Assembly: GCA_902779165.1 (NCBI GenBank) | Contig: CACZAN010000022.1 | Span: 1 to 52,389 of the forward strand | Direction: 5' to 3' | DNA length: 52,389 nucleotides | From: an uncultured Bacteroidales bacterium | GTDB taxonomy: Bacteria > Bacteroidota > Bacteroidia > Bacteroidales > Bacteroidaceae | Shown: piece by piece, positions 1-6,761 of the stretch | How positions within the stretch are numbered: the first letter of the stretch is position 1 | How the letters are laid out: every line of letters begins with the position of its first letter | Notes under the pieces: model-generated | Database searches by the model: none | Seen by the model: only the letters and a program-made list of their open reading frames with translations | What the model was told of the DNA's origin: nothing | Made by a program: the position numbers and the translations under genes

Positions 1-300
1 CGCTCGGCCCAAAGGGACGCTTGACACTTCAAGAACCATTGTCACGCCCCGCTGGGGCTTTGTATTACAGCTGGTTCTTCGAAGAGTCGAAGCGAACAAG
101 TTCGAGCGAGCATAAAGCGAAACTTGAGTATTTTATCATTCACTGGCTTCGCCGAACTCCGTCATGAAAGGCTACGGGTTTCCAAGTGTGGAGCGTCCCT
201 TGGGCCGAGCGGGCTACTTACATTCTTCACGTTTGGACATCTGCAAACTGGCTTGTATGCCCCAGCAGGGTGTGACAAAGGTTGCCCCGCTGGGGCTTTT
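1..300. repeat. Dispersed hairpin-repeat cluster, no gene
   Basis: No gene is supported here. The stretch is a mosaic of short repeats seen elsewhere in the window. GCTCGGCCCAAAGGGACGC (2-20) recurs inverted at 193-210 (one base short) and at 43326-43343. A 42-bp block at 35-76 recurs inverted at 1373-1414 with one mismatch. GCCCC-GCT-GGGGC hairpins lie at 47-59 and 283-295. The second is followed by seven T and looks like a rho-independent terminator on the plus strand. Short open frames here are spurious. Confidence 0.6.
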
Positions 301-302
301 TT
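283..302 (+). terminator. Rho-independent terminator-like hairpin
   Basis: A GCCCC/GGGGC stem with a GCT loop is followed by a run of T. No intact plus-strand gene precedes it in the window, so it may serve a gene left of the window or simply be part of the repeat family. Confidence 0.5.
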
Positions 303-772
303 TATACACTTTTCATGCGAAAGTATTTCTAATACACTTTATCACTTTAATTTTGTGAAACCATTGAATATCAACGGATAACCTGTTTTGCTAAAGTGAA
401 TATCCGAAATTTAACGTGTAGAAAACCATATATGTTTTTCCAAATTTCGTTCCTTAAAGTGAATATTTCGTGCATTTTTCCTTAAAAATGATGGGGGTTT
501 TATTAAAATGATGGGGCTTTTATTATATTTCCGATCTCTTCTCGGGATATGAGATCTGGATAGGAGATAGTTCTTCATGACATTTTCGCCCTATTTTATA
601 CACTTTAACACCTAAAATTTCACGTTATTGCACCTAAATATTCACTTTATTTCATCAATTTCACAGTTACCTACCCCTATTTATTCACTTTAATTTGTCT
701 ATCTACACGTTAATAAATGACTTATTATATTGATAATAAAGGATATAGCATTTTTAAAGTGATAACGTGTAT
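303..772. repeat. AT-rich region with about 13 CAC(T/G)TTA motifs
   Basis: No gene is supported. Copies of a short motif, approximately AT(A/T)CAC(T/G)TTAA, occur in both orientations near 304, 332, 342, 392, 412, 454, 598, 619, 638, 681, 703, 754 and 763. Such density is far above chance for an 8-9 bp motif in under 500 bp, even in AT-rich DNA. It could be a protein-binding array (iteron-like or operator-like). No replication gene lies next to it, so its function is open. Confidence 0.55.
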
Positions 773-864
773 CAGACATACTTTCGCGCATGAATTTCTC
801 CAAGATGTCAGGCCGTCCTTCCCCCTTCGTCCTGTCATCGACCTCCTAACCTCCATTACTTTTC

Positions 865-954
865 CTTGACGACCCAAGGGTCGTCAAGCAACACATCCCG
901 TTGTCTCGGCCTATACGTCCCGTTCTTCAGCTTGACGACCCTTGGGTCGTCAAG
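865..954. repeat. Pair of 24-bp near-palindromes with opposite central dinucleotide
   Basis: Two 24-bp sequences (865-888 and 931-954) have 11-bp arms CTTGACGACCC/GGGTCGTCAAG. The centre is AA in the first and TT in the second, so each is the exact reverse complement of the other. They are 66 bp apart, start to start. No gene overlaps them convincingly. Confidence 0.8.
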
Positions 955-1064
955 GCCTACGTCCTGATATCCACCTCTATCTTTCTTTATCTAACCGGTC
1001 TCACAACTACCAGATTTTCCCATTCTACCTATCACTCCTCGTTCTTCAACCTTACGCGACAGGT

Positions 1065-1334
1065 TTATCCTAATCTCAATACTCGCCGTTTAGTGCGTGA
1101 CGAGACATCACTTATTGAGCACCGTATGGAAAGGCTATGTAACCCAATACTTTCAGCTCCTGCAACCAAATTGGCCAATGATACTCCTTCATGGGTTAAA
1201 CCACACAGATGACTTAGTAGCTCCAATGAATAGTTATAGCCAAAATATTTCGCAATCATCATTAGAGATACAGGCCCGCAGGACTGCGAATCCTGTTGAT
1301 ATTCTATTGGGAAACGATTATGTAGGTTGTTCAT
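1065..1334 (-). pseudogene. Truncated C39 peptidase (bacteriocin exporter N-terminus)
   Basis: About 89 codons from ATG 1334 encode the start of a C39 (bacteriocin-processing) peptidase domain: an early QDSQSCGP motif with the catalytic Cys at residue 19, then the usual helix and the GLTHEGVSLANL segment. This matches the N-terminus of the exporter at 6762-8981 (MDCGP, TREGVSMLGIADA). The frame loses homology after about residue 70, before the catalytic His and Asp, and runs out at 1065. The whole ABC transporter part is missing. The break lies at the 15-bp core GTCACGCACTAAACG, also found at the two agcS-tail copies, so the gene was probably cut by the same rearrangement. It is a relic and unlikely to be functional. 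Confidence 0.75.
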
Positions 1335-1372
1335 TATGTTTGCCAGAATAATTGAAGTTTCGGAAGTATGCC

Positions 1373-1530
1373 AACCAGCTGTAATGCAAAGCCCCAGCGG
1401 GGCGTGACAATGGTAGCCAGCCGTTTCAACGGCTGGTATAAAGCAGCTAGGAAAAAGCGTGCCCATTGAAAGGGCTGGCCGCTCGACCTCTGGTCGCTTC
1501 ATACCTGAAGAACCATTGTCAGATGCCTAC
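1373..1530. repeat. Inverted copy of 42-bp repeat plus CCAGCCG hairpin
   Basis: Positions 1373-1414 are the reverse complement of 35-76 with one mismatch. Next comes a perfect hairpin, CCAGCCGTT/AACGGCTGG with a TC loop (1417-1436). The phrase GAAGAACCATTGTCA (1507-1521) repeats part of 31-44. The rest of the gap between the C39 relic and the gene ending at 1657 shows nothing recognisable. Confidence 0.7.
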
Positions 1531-1656
1531 GGCATCACTTGAGAAACTTCAACAGAATAAAAAAATAGTCGTTCCATATTACACACTGAATAGAGAAAGA
1601 TTTTATAATACAATATCATAATTATGTAATCATAAGTAATTCATCCTTCCCGATTG

Positions 1657-2823
1657 TCATTTCATCCCTGATGTGGCTATAAACCTTTCTTCCGCAGTTT
1701 GTTTTATGATCTGATGATTTGCCCAAAATGCGGAATCATATCCTACAGAATTAACGTGCTTAACAATTGTCTCCTTCGGTCCCAATTCACTGCCTCTGAA
1801 ATTAATTTCATTTCGAGATATTTCCTTTTCAAGACGGAAAAGAGTTGTCCTATTTGTAAGCCCTTTGGCTACCACGCAAAAAGTGGTAATATTGCTGACC
1901 TCCGAAAAGCCGTTCACATGGGTATATTCAAGATGCAAAGAAACCTTGCAGTTTTGAATGAGAAAGTGTCTATTTCCCCCGGTCCATACTTCAACATTTT
2001 CAATATGTCCATGCATTACCAATGGAGATAAGGTCTCTGCATCCAAAAAAAGGAATCCTGTAATTATCGATTGCCTCGTATTATCTTTCTTTTTCTGAAA
2101 ATGTATTTGATATATTCTTCCCCCACGACTGTCATCAAGGATTTTATAGGTAATATTGTAATATTTCTTATAGAATTCTTCACTTGCATCTGAGGATAGG
2201 GGCGATATTAGAGGACCATGTTCTTTCCAATACTTTACGCCTTTTGTCATAACGCCTACTTGCGAGTTCAGCCAGAGTTCACTTGTTTTCCATTTAGCTC
2301 CCATTTGTCTGCCTGTACGCATATAAAGATGTCGTAAGTTCACAGCAGAATTCGCATCAACAAATGCCTCTATGAGGCTTGAAATTGAATCATGTTTCAT
2401 GCGTTCCCTATAGAAATAGCGAGCTTTCTTAAACTGATGACGTCTATACTCTCGACGAAGCTTCTTGGATGCTTTTATTAGCCAATACTCTATGGGACGA
2501 ATCGTCACTTCATGCATCATTTTAGTTAGCATTTCCATTTGTACCACCAGCCCTAAATCTTTTATAGCTTTATTGATAGGCTTGTATCCAAAGCAGGTAA
2601 TGCAGATGCTGTCTGTAGGAGAGCCCTTTATAGAAAAGTCACCATCAAAATTAGTCATTGTCAGATTCTTTCCACCTCGATAAACCTGAGCAAATGGTAA
2701 GGCTTCACCAGTTTCTACATTCTCCACATGTATCGTAAAGGAGTTACTTTCCTGTGCAACAAGTAGCTGCACAGGAAAGAGTAATATAATAAATATGGTT
2801 TGAAACAATTTGAGTTGTCTCAT
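1657..2823 (-). CDS. Exported protein with carboxypeptidase-regulatory-like N-terminal domain
   Basis: The product is about 388 aa. From ATG 2823 it has a clear signal peptide (MRQLKLFQTIF followed by a hydrophobic core and VAQES). A short beta-sandwich domain of the CarboxypepD_reg type follows (TGEALPFAQVYR..., TNFDGDFSI, DSICITCFGYKP), as is common at the start of Bacteroidota cell-envelope proteins. The remaining 300 residues are predicted mixed alpha/beta and I do not recognise them. The usual TonB barrel is absent because the protein is too short. An upstream in-frame ATG at 2937 also starts a hydrophobic stretch and lies only about 20 nt below the predicted transcription start, so the longer 426-aa form is possible. 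The gene has its own promoter in the duplicated cassette upstream. Role unknown. Confidence 0.6.
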   Translation of the reverse strand: MRQLKLFQTIFIILLFPVQLLVAQESNSFTIHVENVETGEALPFAQVYRGGKNLTMTNFDGDFSIKGSPTDSICITCFGYKPINKAIKDLGLVVQMEMLTKMMHEVTIRPIEYWLIKASKKLRREYRRHQFKKARYFYRERMKHDSISSLIEAFVDANSAVNLRHLYMRTGRQMGAKWKTSELWLNSQVGVMTKGVKYWKEHGPLISPLSSDASEEFYKKYYNITYKILDDSRGGRIYQIHFQKKKDNTRQSIITGFLFLDAETLSPLVMHGHIENVEVWTGGNRHFLIQNCKVSLHLEYTHVNGFSEVSNITTFCVVAKGLTNRTTLFRLEKEISRNEINFRGSELGPKETIVKHVNSVGYDSAFWANHQIIKQTAEERFIATSGMK

Positions 2824-2964
2824 ATTACCACGGGTATACCACAGCTTTCCTTCCTCAACGAAGAGGCGGTAGTCGTCATGTCGTGTGGATACGCAGAAGG
2901 GATAAAGTATCGTAAGAAGGAATTGGAATCGTTTCATAGATGTACGATTTTCTATTCAGCGCTG

Positions 2965-2997
2965 CAAAGATACACATTTTTATCTAATATTGGCAAA
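2965..2997 (-). promoter_or_regulatory. Bacteroidota-type promoter
   Basis: On the minus strand TTTG (2997-2994) is followed after 21 bp by TATCTTTG (2972-2965), the -33/-7 pair of the primary sigma factor of Bacteroidota. It would drive the gene ending at 1657. The same promoter with near-identical flanks occurs at 5950-5982. Confidence 0.75.
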
Positions 2998-3094
2998 TTT
3001 TTTATGAAAAAATAATTCATCAAGAATTCATCAAAAATAGGGTAAGTAAATGATAATCAAATGGAAGCGGCCTATTCTGAAAAACGTTTAGATC

Positions 3095-3191
3095 TTATTC
3101 CCAACACTCCACGTCGGTCTTGATCTCAGGCAGCTGATGGCGGTGGAATACGGGTTCGCGGATTCCTCGGCGCTTCTGTTCGCGATAATCG
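3095..3191 (-). pseudogene. Copy of the 3' end of agcS (copy A)
   Basis: These 97 bp match the end of the symporter gene at 18279-18377 with about five substitutions. They encode DYREQKRRGIREPVFHR and on to the ECWE stop. Homology begins exactly at the stop codon and ends inside the gene. This is the pattern left when an element integrates at the 3' end of a gene and carries or duplicates that end. It has no start and is not a gene in itself. Confidence 0.85.
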
Positions 3192-3255
3192 CCGTTTAGT
3201 GCGTGACGGGTGCGCTCTTTTTCTGTTAAAAATTGAAAAAATATCGCAACACGCG

Positions 3256-3300
3256 TTTGTGTCATACAAATTTGTGCCACACAAGTTTGTGTTATTAAAG
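3256..3300 (+). promoter_or_regulatory. Three tandem 15-bp operator-like units
   Basis: TTTGTGTCATACAAA (3256-3270), TTTGTGCCACACAAG (3271-3285) and TTTGTGTTATTAAAG (3286-3300) lie head to tail. The first two are near-palindromes. The third supplies the -33 TTTG of the promoter of the toxin-antitoxin pair. This arrangement suits autorepression by the antitoxin or the antitoxin-toxin complex. Confidence 0.65.
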
Positions 3301-3317
3301 AATAATATCTACTTTTG
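3286..3317 (+). promoter_or_regulatory. Promoter of the toxin-antitoxin operon
   Basis: TTTG (3286-3289), a 20-bp spacer and TACTTTTG (3310-3317) form a consensus Bacteroidota promoter. The next bases (GCAGCGTCAAA) also follow the -7 box of the HU-like gene at 52029. The antitoxin ATG at 3341 leaves a leader of about 17 nt. Confidence 0.8.
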
Positions 3318-3340
3318 CAGCGTCAAAAGACAATTTCATT

Positions 3341-3688
3341 ATGAATACGCAAAGAAGAACTATCCAGCTGTCCATCCCGCAGAGCGACTTTGCCTTGCTG
3401 TGCCATTTGTCTCATGACAATGGATGGATTATCGTTGAGCAGGAGGCTGAAGACCGAGAGGCAGAACGCTATCAACACGCAGAAGAGATGGCACGCAAGA
3501 TAGCCTTCACCGAGGAGGATTTTCAACGCATGAAGGAGCATGAATTCTATATACACGAGGCTCCAGAGCAACCTGCGTATGCCACTCCCGAAGAGGAGGC
3601 AGCGGCCCTTGATGCATACGATGAGGAGGGTTATGTTAGCGATGAAGAAGTGGGACACTTGCGTAATCTATGTACAATCTTCGCCTGA
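3341..3688 (+). CDS. Antitoxin-like protein of a ParE/RelE-type module
   Basis: A 115-aa, strongly acidic protein. Its N-terminal 30 residues (IQLSIPQSDFALLCHLSHD) could form a small DNA-binding or dimerisation fold. The rest is Glu/Asp-rich and probably wraps the toxin. I do not recognise a named antitoxin family; the role is inferred from position. The gene overlaps the toxin gene by 19 bp, which implies translational coupling, and its promoter carries three operator-like repeats. Length is typical of type II antitoxins, slightly long. Confidence 0.7.
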   Translation: MNTQRRTIQLSIPQSDFALLCHLSHDNGWIIVEQEAEDREAERYQHAEEMARKIAFTEEDFQRMKEHEFYIHEAPEQPAYATPEEEAAALDAYDEEGYVSDEEVGHLRNLCTIFA

Positions 3689-3975
3689 AAATATCAGAAA
3701 AGGCATCTGACAAACTGCAAGACCAAGTTGTTTGGTATGTCGAGAATGCCGGCACCAGTTTTGCTCAGACTCTGCTTACGGAGTTTTGGAATGACGTTGA
3801 CCGCCTCTGCACAATGCCGACAATCGGCAGAAAAACAGGCCTCCCAAGCAAACACGAGATACGAGTGTTCATTTCCAACAGGAAATGTCTGATAAAATAC
3901 TGGTACAACACGCGCACGCTCTACGTGGTAGACATTGTCTTCACAGACACCCATTCACCCCGCTTCTTCAGATAA
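3670..3975 (+). CDS. ParE/RelE-superfamily toxin
   Basis: A 101-aa basic protein with the RelE/ParE layout: N-terminal beta strand (YNLRLKISEKASDKLQ), two helices with LLTEFWNDVDRLCTMPTIGRK, then the C-terminal strands IRVFISNRKCLIKYWYN and TLYVVDIVFTDTHSPRFF. The pattern I(F/S)xxxKxxIxYW...I...DTRxxP is typical of ParE-like proteins, which act on gyrase or mRNA; which target applies cannot be told from the sequence. It is coupled to the antitoxin gene by overlap. No downstream gene shares the operon. Confidence 0.82.
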   Translation: MYNLRLKISEKASDKLQDQVVWYVENAGTSFAQTLLTEFWNDVDRLCTMPTIGRKTGLPSKHEIRVFISNRKCLIKYWYNTRTLYVVDIVFTDTHSPRFFR

Positions 3976-4061
3976 AAGATTCTCCATAAGACGTATTCTC
4001 ATCCCTACTTTCAAACCTACTGTTAGAGTGCTTGGGAGGAAGACTTGATGACGCATGCCGC

Positions 4062-4136
4062 TCACTTAATCAGAACCTTCTTCCCATCTCTGATATACAC
4101 TCCCTTGCGGGTTGGAGGTGTAGAGACTGATAGCCA
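4062..4136 (-). pseudogene. Relic of a T9SS C-terminal sorting tail
   Basis: Read on the minus strand, 24 codons end in GVYIRDGKKVLIK and a stop. This is the characteristic last segment of proteins exported by the type IX system of Prevotella (compare GVYVIDGKKIVVQ at the end of the C10-like protein at 45594). An in-frame stop lies directly upstream and no reading frame precedes it, so this is the leftover end of a lost secreted protein. The rest of 3976-4182 is featureless. Confidence 0.6.
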
Positions 4137-4182
4137 TCATCGAAGTGATAGTCCATGTTTCCTTCCAACTAATTATGAACAC

Positions 4183-4848
4183 CTACTGAATAATTAAATC
4201 ATAGAATGTTATAACATTTTGATTATTCACAAACACATTGTTTTTAAGAAATATATGTCCGTTTGAATAAAACCAATCCTGAATACCATGAAGCCCCAAA
4301 CTTCGTAAAGATTTGCAGAACAACATATTTAAGCCATCTGAATTCATTTGCCACAGCTCTATCAGGAGGGGACTATCTGCATAATCTCCTTCCACACAGA
4401 GTATTTTATCACCATAGATTCTAGGTTCTCCAATCAATGATGTAAGGCTGTCAGTATTGAGATTAATCATGTAAAAACGTTGTTGATGATAGTCTTGCCC
4501 ATAAACAATAAGCCATTGTTTGAATTGCCCCCATGAGAAAAATTCATGGTAATTTGAATCTGATAAATCATCACGAAAGATGAAATTCTTATTTTGACAC
4601 TTCACCTTTATTTCCCCTCGTCTTTTAGCAAAGGGGAATCGCCAGTCAACTATATCGGATTGCCTCCATTGTTTACAATAAACTTGACTATCCACCTCTT
4701 CCATTTTGCATGGATAGTCCCTATATGGCTCGTATGTAGTCCACTGAATATACGTGTAATTCCTTCTAAATAGAAGATTACTACTTCCTATTATATTTCC
4801 CGCAATAATAGGACTTAGCAATATTGAAATCAACAAAAATTTTTTCAT
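4183..4848 (-). CDS. Exported protein of unknown function
   Basis: A 221-aa product. The N-terminus (MKKFLLISILLSPIIAG) is a signal peptide or anchor. The body is rich in Tyr, Trp and Phe and predicted mainly beta (FSWGQFKQWLIVYGQD, FYMINLNTDSLTSLIGEPRIYGDKILCVEGD), with an alternation that might be a small beta-propeller or WD-like sheet. Three cysteines are scattered. I do not recognise the family. It is AT-rich compared with the core genes and lies between two relics, so it is probably accessory. No convincing promoter was identified in the 222-bp gap upstream. Confidence 0.6.
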   Translation of the reverse strand: MKKFLLISILLSPIIAGNIIGSSNLLFRRNYTYIQWTTYEPYRDYPCKMEEVDSQVYCKQWRQSDIVDWRFPFAKRRGEIKVKCQNKNFIFRDDLSDSNYHEFFSWGQFKQWLIVYGQDYHQQRFYMINLNTDSLTSLIGEPRIYGDKILCVEGDYADSPLLIELWQMNSDGLNMLFCKSLRSLGLHGIQDWFYSNGHIFLKNNVFVNNQNVITFYDLIIQ

Positions 4849-4927
4849 TGTAGTCGTGATGAGATTTGCCTTGTTATTTGATGTAAAATTAGTTCCTTTG
4901 TTATTATAACACGCAGTATATATGATT

Positions 4928-4950
4928 TATTACGCCACGAGGCCACTATT
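4928..4950. repeat. Short repeat TTATTAYGCCAYGAGGCCACT
   Basis: This phrase, followed by an AT-rich run, recurs at 5881-5901. The two copies bracket the lipoprotein gene 5071-5862, one beyond its stop and one before its start. The remainder of 4849-5070 holds no recognisable feature. Confidence 0.5.
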
Positions 4951-5070
4951 TACGGAGTTTTCGTCATTTTTAAATGACTTTTATGACTTTTAGTAATGCA
5001 AGAGAAATCCGATGTCTCCAATGAAGGTGATTTCTCCGCGCTTCCGTATAGTAGCCACCCTTTGAGAGCT

Positions 5071-5862
5071 TTATTTATCTTGCAATGATGAAATTCTGTC
5101 GTCATCAAACTGAATTCTCTGATATGACGGAACTTGACGTGAGGGGCTGGAAGCCTCATAAGGTTTTGGCCAACGGGCATTGCGTATGGAGTCCATAGCA
5201 TAGACCAATGTATCTATGAAATGGCTGGGGCCCTCATTCTGATAAGTGACCATACAATAGGTGTACGGATTGGTGTCGGTGATTCTGGGCATGACTTCGA
5301 ACCATCGGATAGCTATCATGGTCTTGCCGTCTAAATATACGATTCTGAAGATGGAGGCGTGCTTTCCGTCTTGGTCTGCGAACCAATGATACCCCACATT
5401 GTCGAAATGTGTTAATCGTATTCTTTCAAGATGACGAGTTGTTGGCTCATTCCTTTCCATCCGTTCTCTCCAGTCATAGTTACCATAGAAATAATAAAGA
5501 CAAGTATCGGTGAAGAACAAATCTTTTGGGATATAATAAGATTGGGCGGCGTTTGCAAAAGGCCACCAATACCACTGCTTTATAGGGTAGCTGGTGCCAT
5601 CGACCTCGATTTTATACGTGGAGTCCTTCACTTCCACCCATTTATATCCTATCAACATCTCCTTCAACTCGCTTTCGGAATAGGTGGGCGTCGGCACGGG
5701 GAGATACGGACAGCTGTCCTGGTCTAAAGAGAATACGGCATCCGCTGTACGGACGTAGGTGCCGTACTTGCGGACATCCTCCTCATCGTTTGAACAAGAG
5801 ATAATCAGCGAGAAGAGTATGCCGATTATCGCCACAAAGGGAGAGTACTGAAATTTCTTCAT
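5071..5862 (-). CDS. Predicted outer-membrane or surface lipoprotein, unknown function
   Basis: A 263-aa product. The N-terminus has a signal peptide ending in the lipobox LIISC at about residue 23, followed by SNDEEDV; acidic residues after the Cys resemble the Bacteroidota lipoprotein export signal to the cell surface. The mature part is Tyr/Trp-rich with repeated beta-strand patterns (YKWVEVKDSTYKIEVDGTSYPIKQWYWW, CLYYFYGNYDW). I do not recognise the family. The promoter at 5950-5982 lies in the duplicated cassette and gives a leader of about 80 nt. Confidence 0.7.
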   Translation of the reverse strand: MKKFQYSPFVAIIGILFSLIISCSNDEEDVRKYGTYVRTADAVFSLDQDSCPYLPVPTPTYSESELKEMLIGYKWVEVKDSTYKIEVDGTSYPIKQWYWWPFANAAQSYYIPKDLFFTDTCLYYFYGNYDWRERMERNEPTTRHLERIRLTHFDNVGYHWFADQDGKHASIFRIVYLDGKTMIAIRWFEVMPRITDTNPYTYCMVTYQNEGPSHFIDTLVYAMDSIRNARWPKPYEASSPSRQVPSYQRIQFDDDRISSLQDK

Positions 5863-5949
5863 ATTCTTTATATTCTTTAATTATTATGCCATGAGGCCAC
5901 TTTTTTGATTTTATCGCCATTTTTTAATGCTATTTTCTGTTCTGCGGCG

Positions 5950-5982
5950 CAAAGATACGCATTTTTATCTGATATTGACAAA
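5950..5982 (-). promoter_or_regulatory. Bacteroidota-type promoter of the lipoprotein gene
   Basis: Minus-strand TTTG (5982-5979), 21-bp spacer, TATCTTTG (5957-5950). Same architecture as 2965-2997 in the other repeat copy. Confidence 0.75.
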
Positions 5983-6079
5983 TTTTTTATGAAAAGAAAA
6001 TTCATCAATAATTCATCAAAAATAGGATAAACAGATGATAATCAAACGGAAGCGACCTATTCTGAAAAACGTTTAGATC

Positions 6080-6179
6080 TTATTCCCAACACTCCACGTC
6101 GTTCTCGATCTCGGGCAGCTGATGGCGGTGGAATACGGGTTCGCGGATTCCTCGGCGTTTCTGTTCGCGATGATCGTCG
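6080..6179 (-). pseudogene. Copy of the 3' end of agcS (copy B)
   Basis: About 99 bp are almost identical (one difference seen) to the end of the symporter gene at 18279-18377, again starting exactly at the stop codon. With the native end it forms direct repeats that flank the entire peptide gene cluster. The high identity suggests a recent event or gene conversion. Confidence 0.9.
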
Positions 6180-6230
6180 TTTAGTGCGTGACGGGTGCGC
6201 TCTTTTTCTGTTAAAAATTGTTTTTGATAA

Positions 6231-6758
6231 TTATCTTTTTAAGATTCGCTGCAGCAGACGTTTGTTTGATAATGCGATTACGACGGTGGCTTCCAGTAGT
6301 GGCCTTGACGTATCAATGCTCTTTTTTGTAAGTTCATCAATTGATGCATTTCCTACACTCGTCTTTTCAGATTTGTTTAACTGGACAGATATATGATAAA
6401 GCATAGTAGAGTCGGTCGTCATAGGAATTCGTTTAACCACACCTTTATAAACTCCCCATTCCATCCCTTTTACTTTGAGAGAAACGTTGGCTTCCATCCC
6501 TTCGCGCAAGTTCCTGACTTGTTCCGCAGACAATGGAATCGTCATCTCTATCCATGGGTTAGTAGAACTTGTAACTTCTATGTAGCCGTGAGCCGTCAGT
6601 GTGTCTGGACATTGTACAAACCACGAGGATACAAGCAGGCAGCCTACAATAACAGCAATCATAGTGATGCCCCATCTGAATACCCAAGATGGGGTTTGCC
6701 CCATCACAGCCTCCACTTCTTCACTGCGTTCTCGCAGCCCCTTTAACTCCGTTTCCAT
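6231..6758 (-). CDS. Short HlyD-like membrane fusion protein
   Basis: A 175-aa product. It has an N-terminal cytoplasmic stretch, one membrane helix (about residues 28-48, FRWGITMIAVIVGCLLVSSWF) and a periplasmic part opening with PDTLTAHGYIEVTSSTNPW, like HlyD/EmrA-type adaptors. The later segment MTIPLSAEQVRNLREGMEANVSLKVKG resembles the C-terminal beta domain of these adaptors. The lipoyl halves and the coiled-coil hairpin, which make the family 270-450 aa, are missing. It starts 3 bp after the exporter gene and is the last gene of the operon. It probably pairs the ABC exporter with an outer-membrane exit, but its short length means either reduced function or a specialised small adaptor. 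Confidence 0.7.
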   Translation of the reverse strand: METELKGLRERSEEVEAVMGQTPSWVFRWGITMIAVIVGCLLVSSWFVQCPDTLTAHGYIEVTSSTNPWIEMTIPLSAEQVRNLREGMEANVSLKVKGMEWGVYKGVVKRIPMTTDSTMLYHISVQLNKSEKTSVGNASIDELTKKSIDTSRPLLEATVVIALSNKRLLQRILKR

Positions 6759-6761
6759 TTT

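Larger units (their letters stand above)
2953..3235. repeat. Long imperfect direct repeat, copy A (promoter plus agcS tail)
   Basis: About 283 bp match 5937-6222 at roughly 90% identity by eye. Read on the minus strand, the unit contains an end segment with the core GTCACGCACTAAACG, a copy of the last about 32 codons of the Na+/Ala symporter gene (3095-3191), and then an AT-rich stretch with a promoter. No intact gene lies in the unit. Confidence 0.85.
5937..6222. repeat. Long imperfect direct repeat, copy B
   Basis: Counterpart of 2953-3235. Its right boundary is next to the stop codon of the HlyD-like gene (6231), so on the minus strand it directly follows the exporter operon. It contains the core GTCACGCACTAAACG, the agcS tail copy B and a promoter. 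The gap 5863-6230 holds no intact gene. Confidence 0.85.

Noticed and set aside
901-1212. 103-aa plus-strand open frame
   Set aside because: It runs across the palindrome pair and the C39 relic in the wrong frame and shows no protein-like features.
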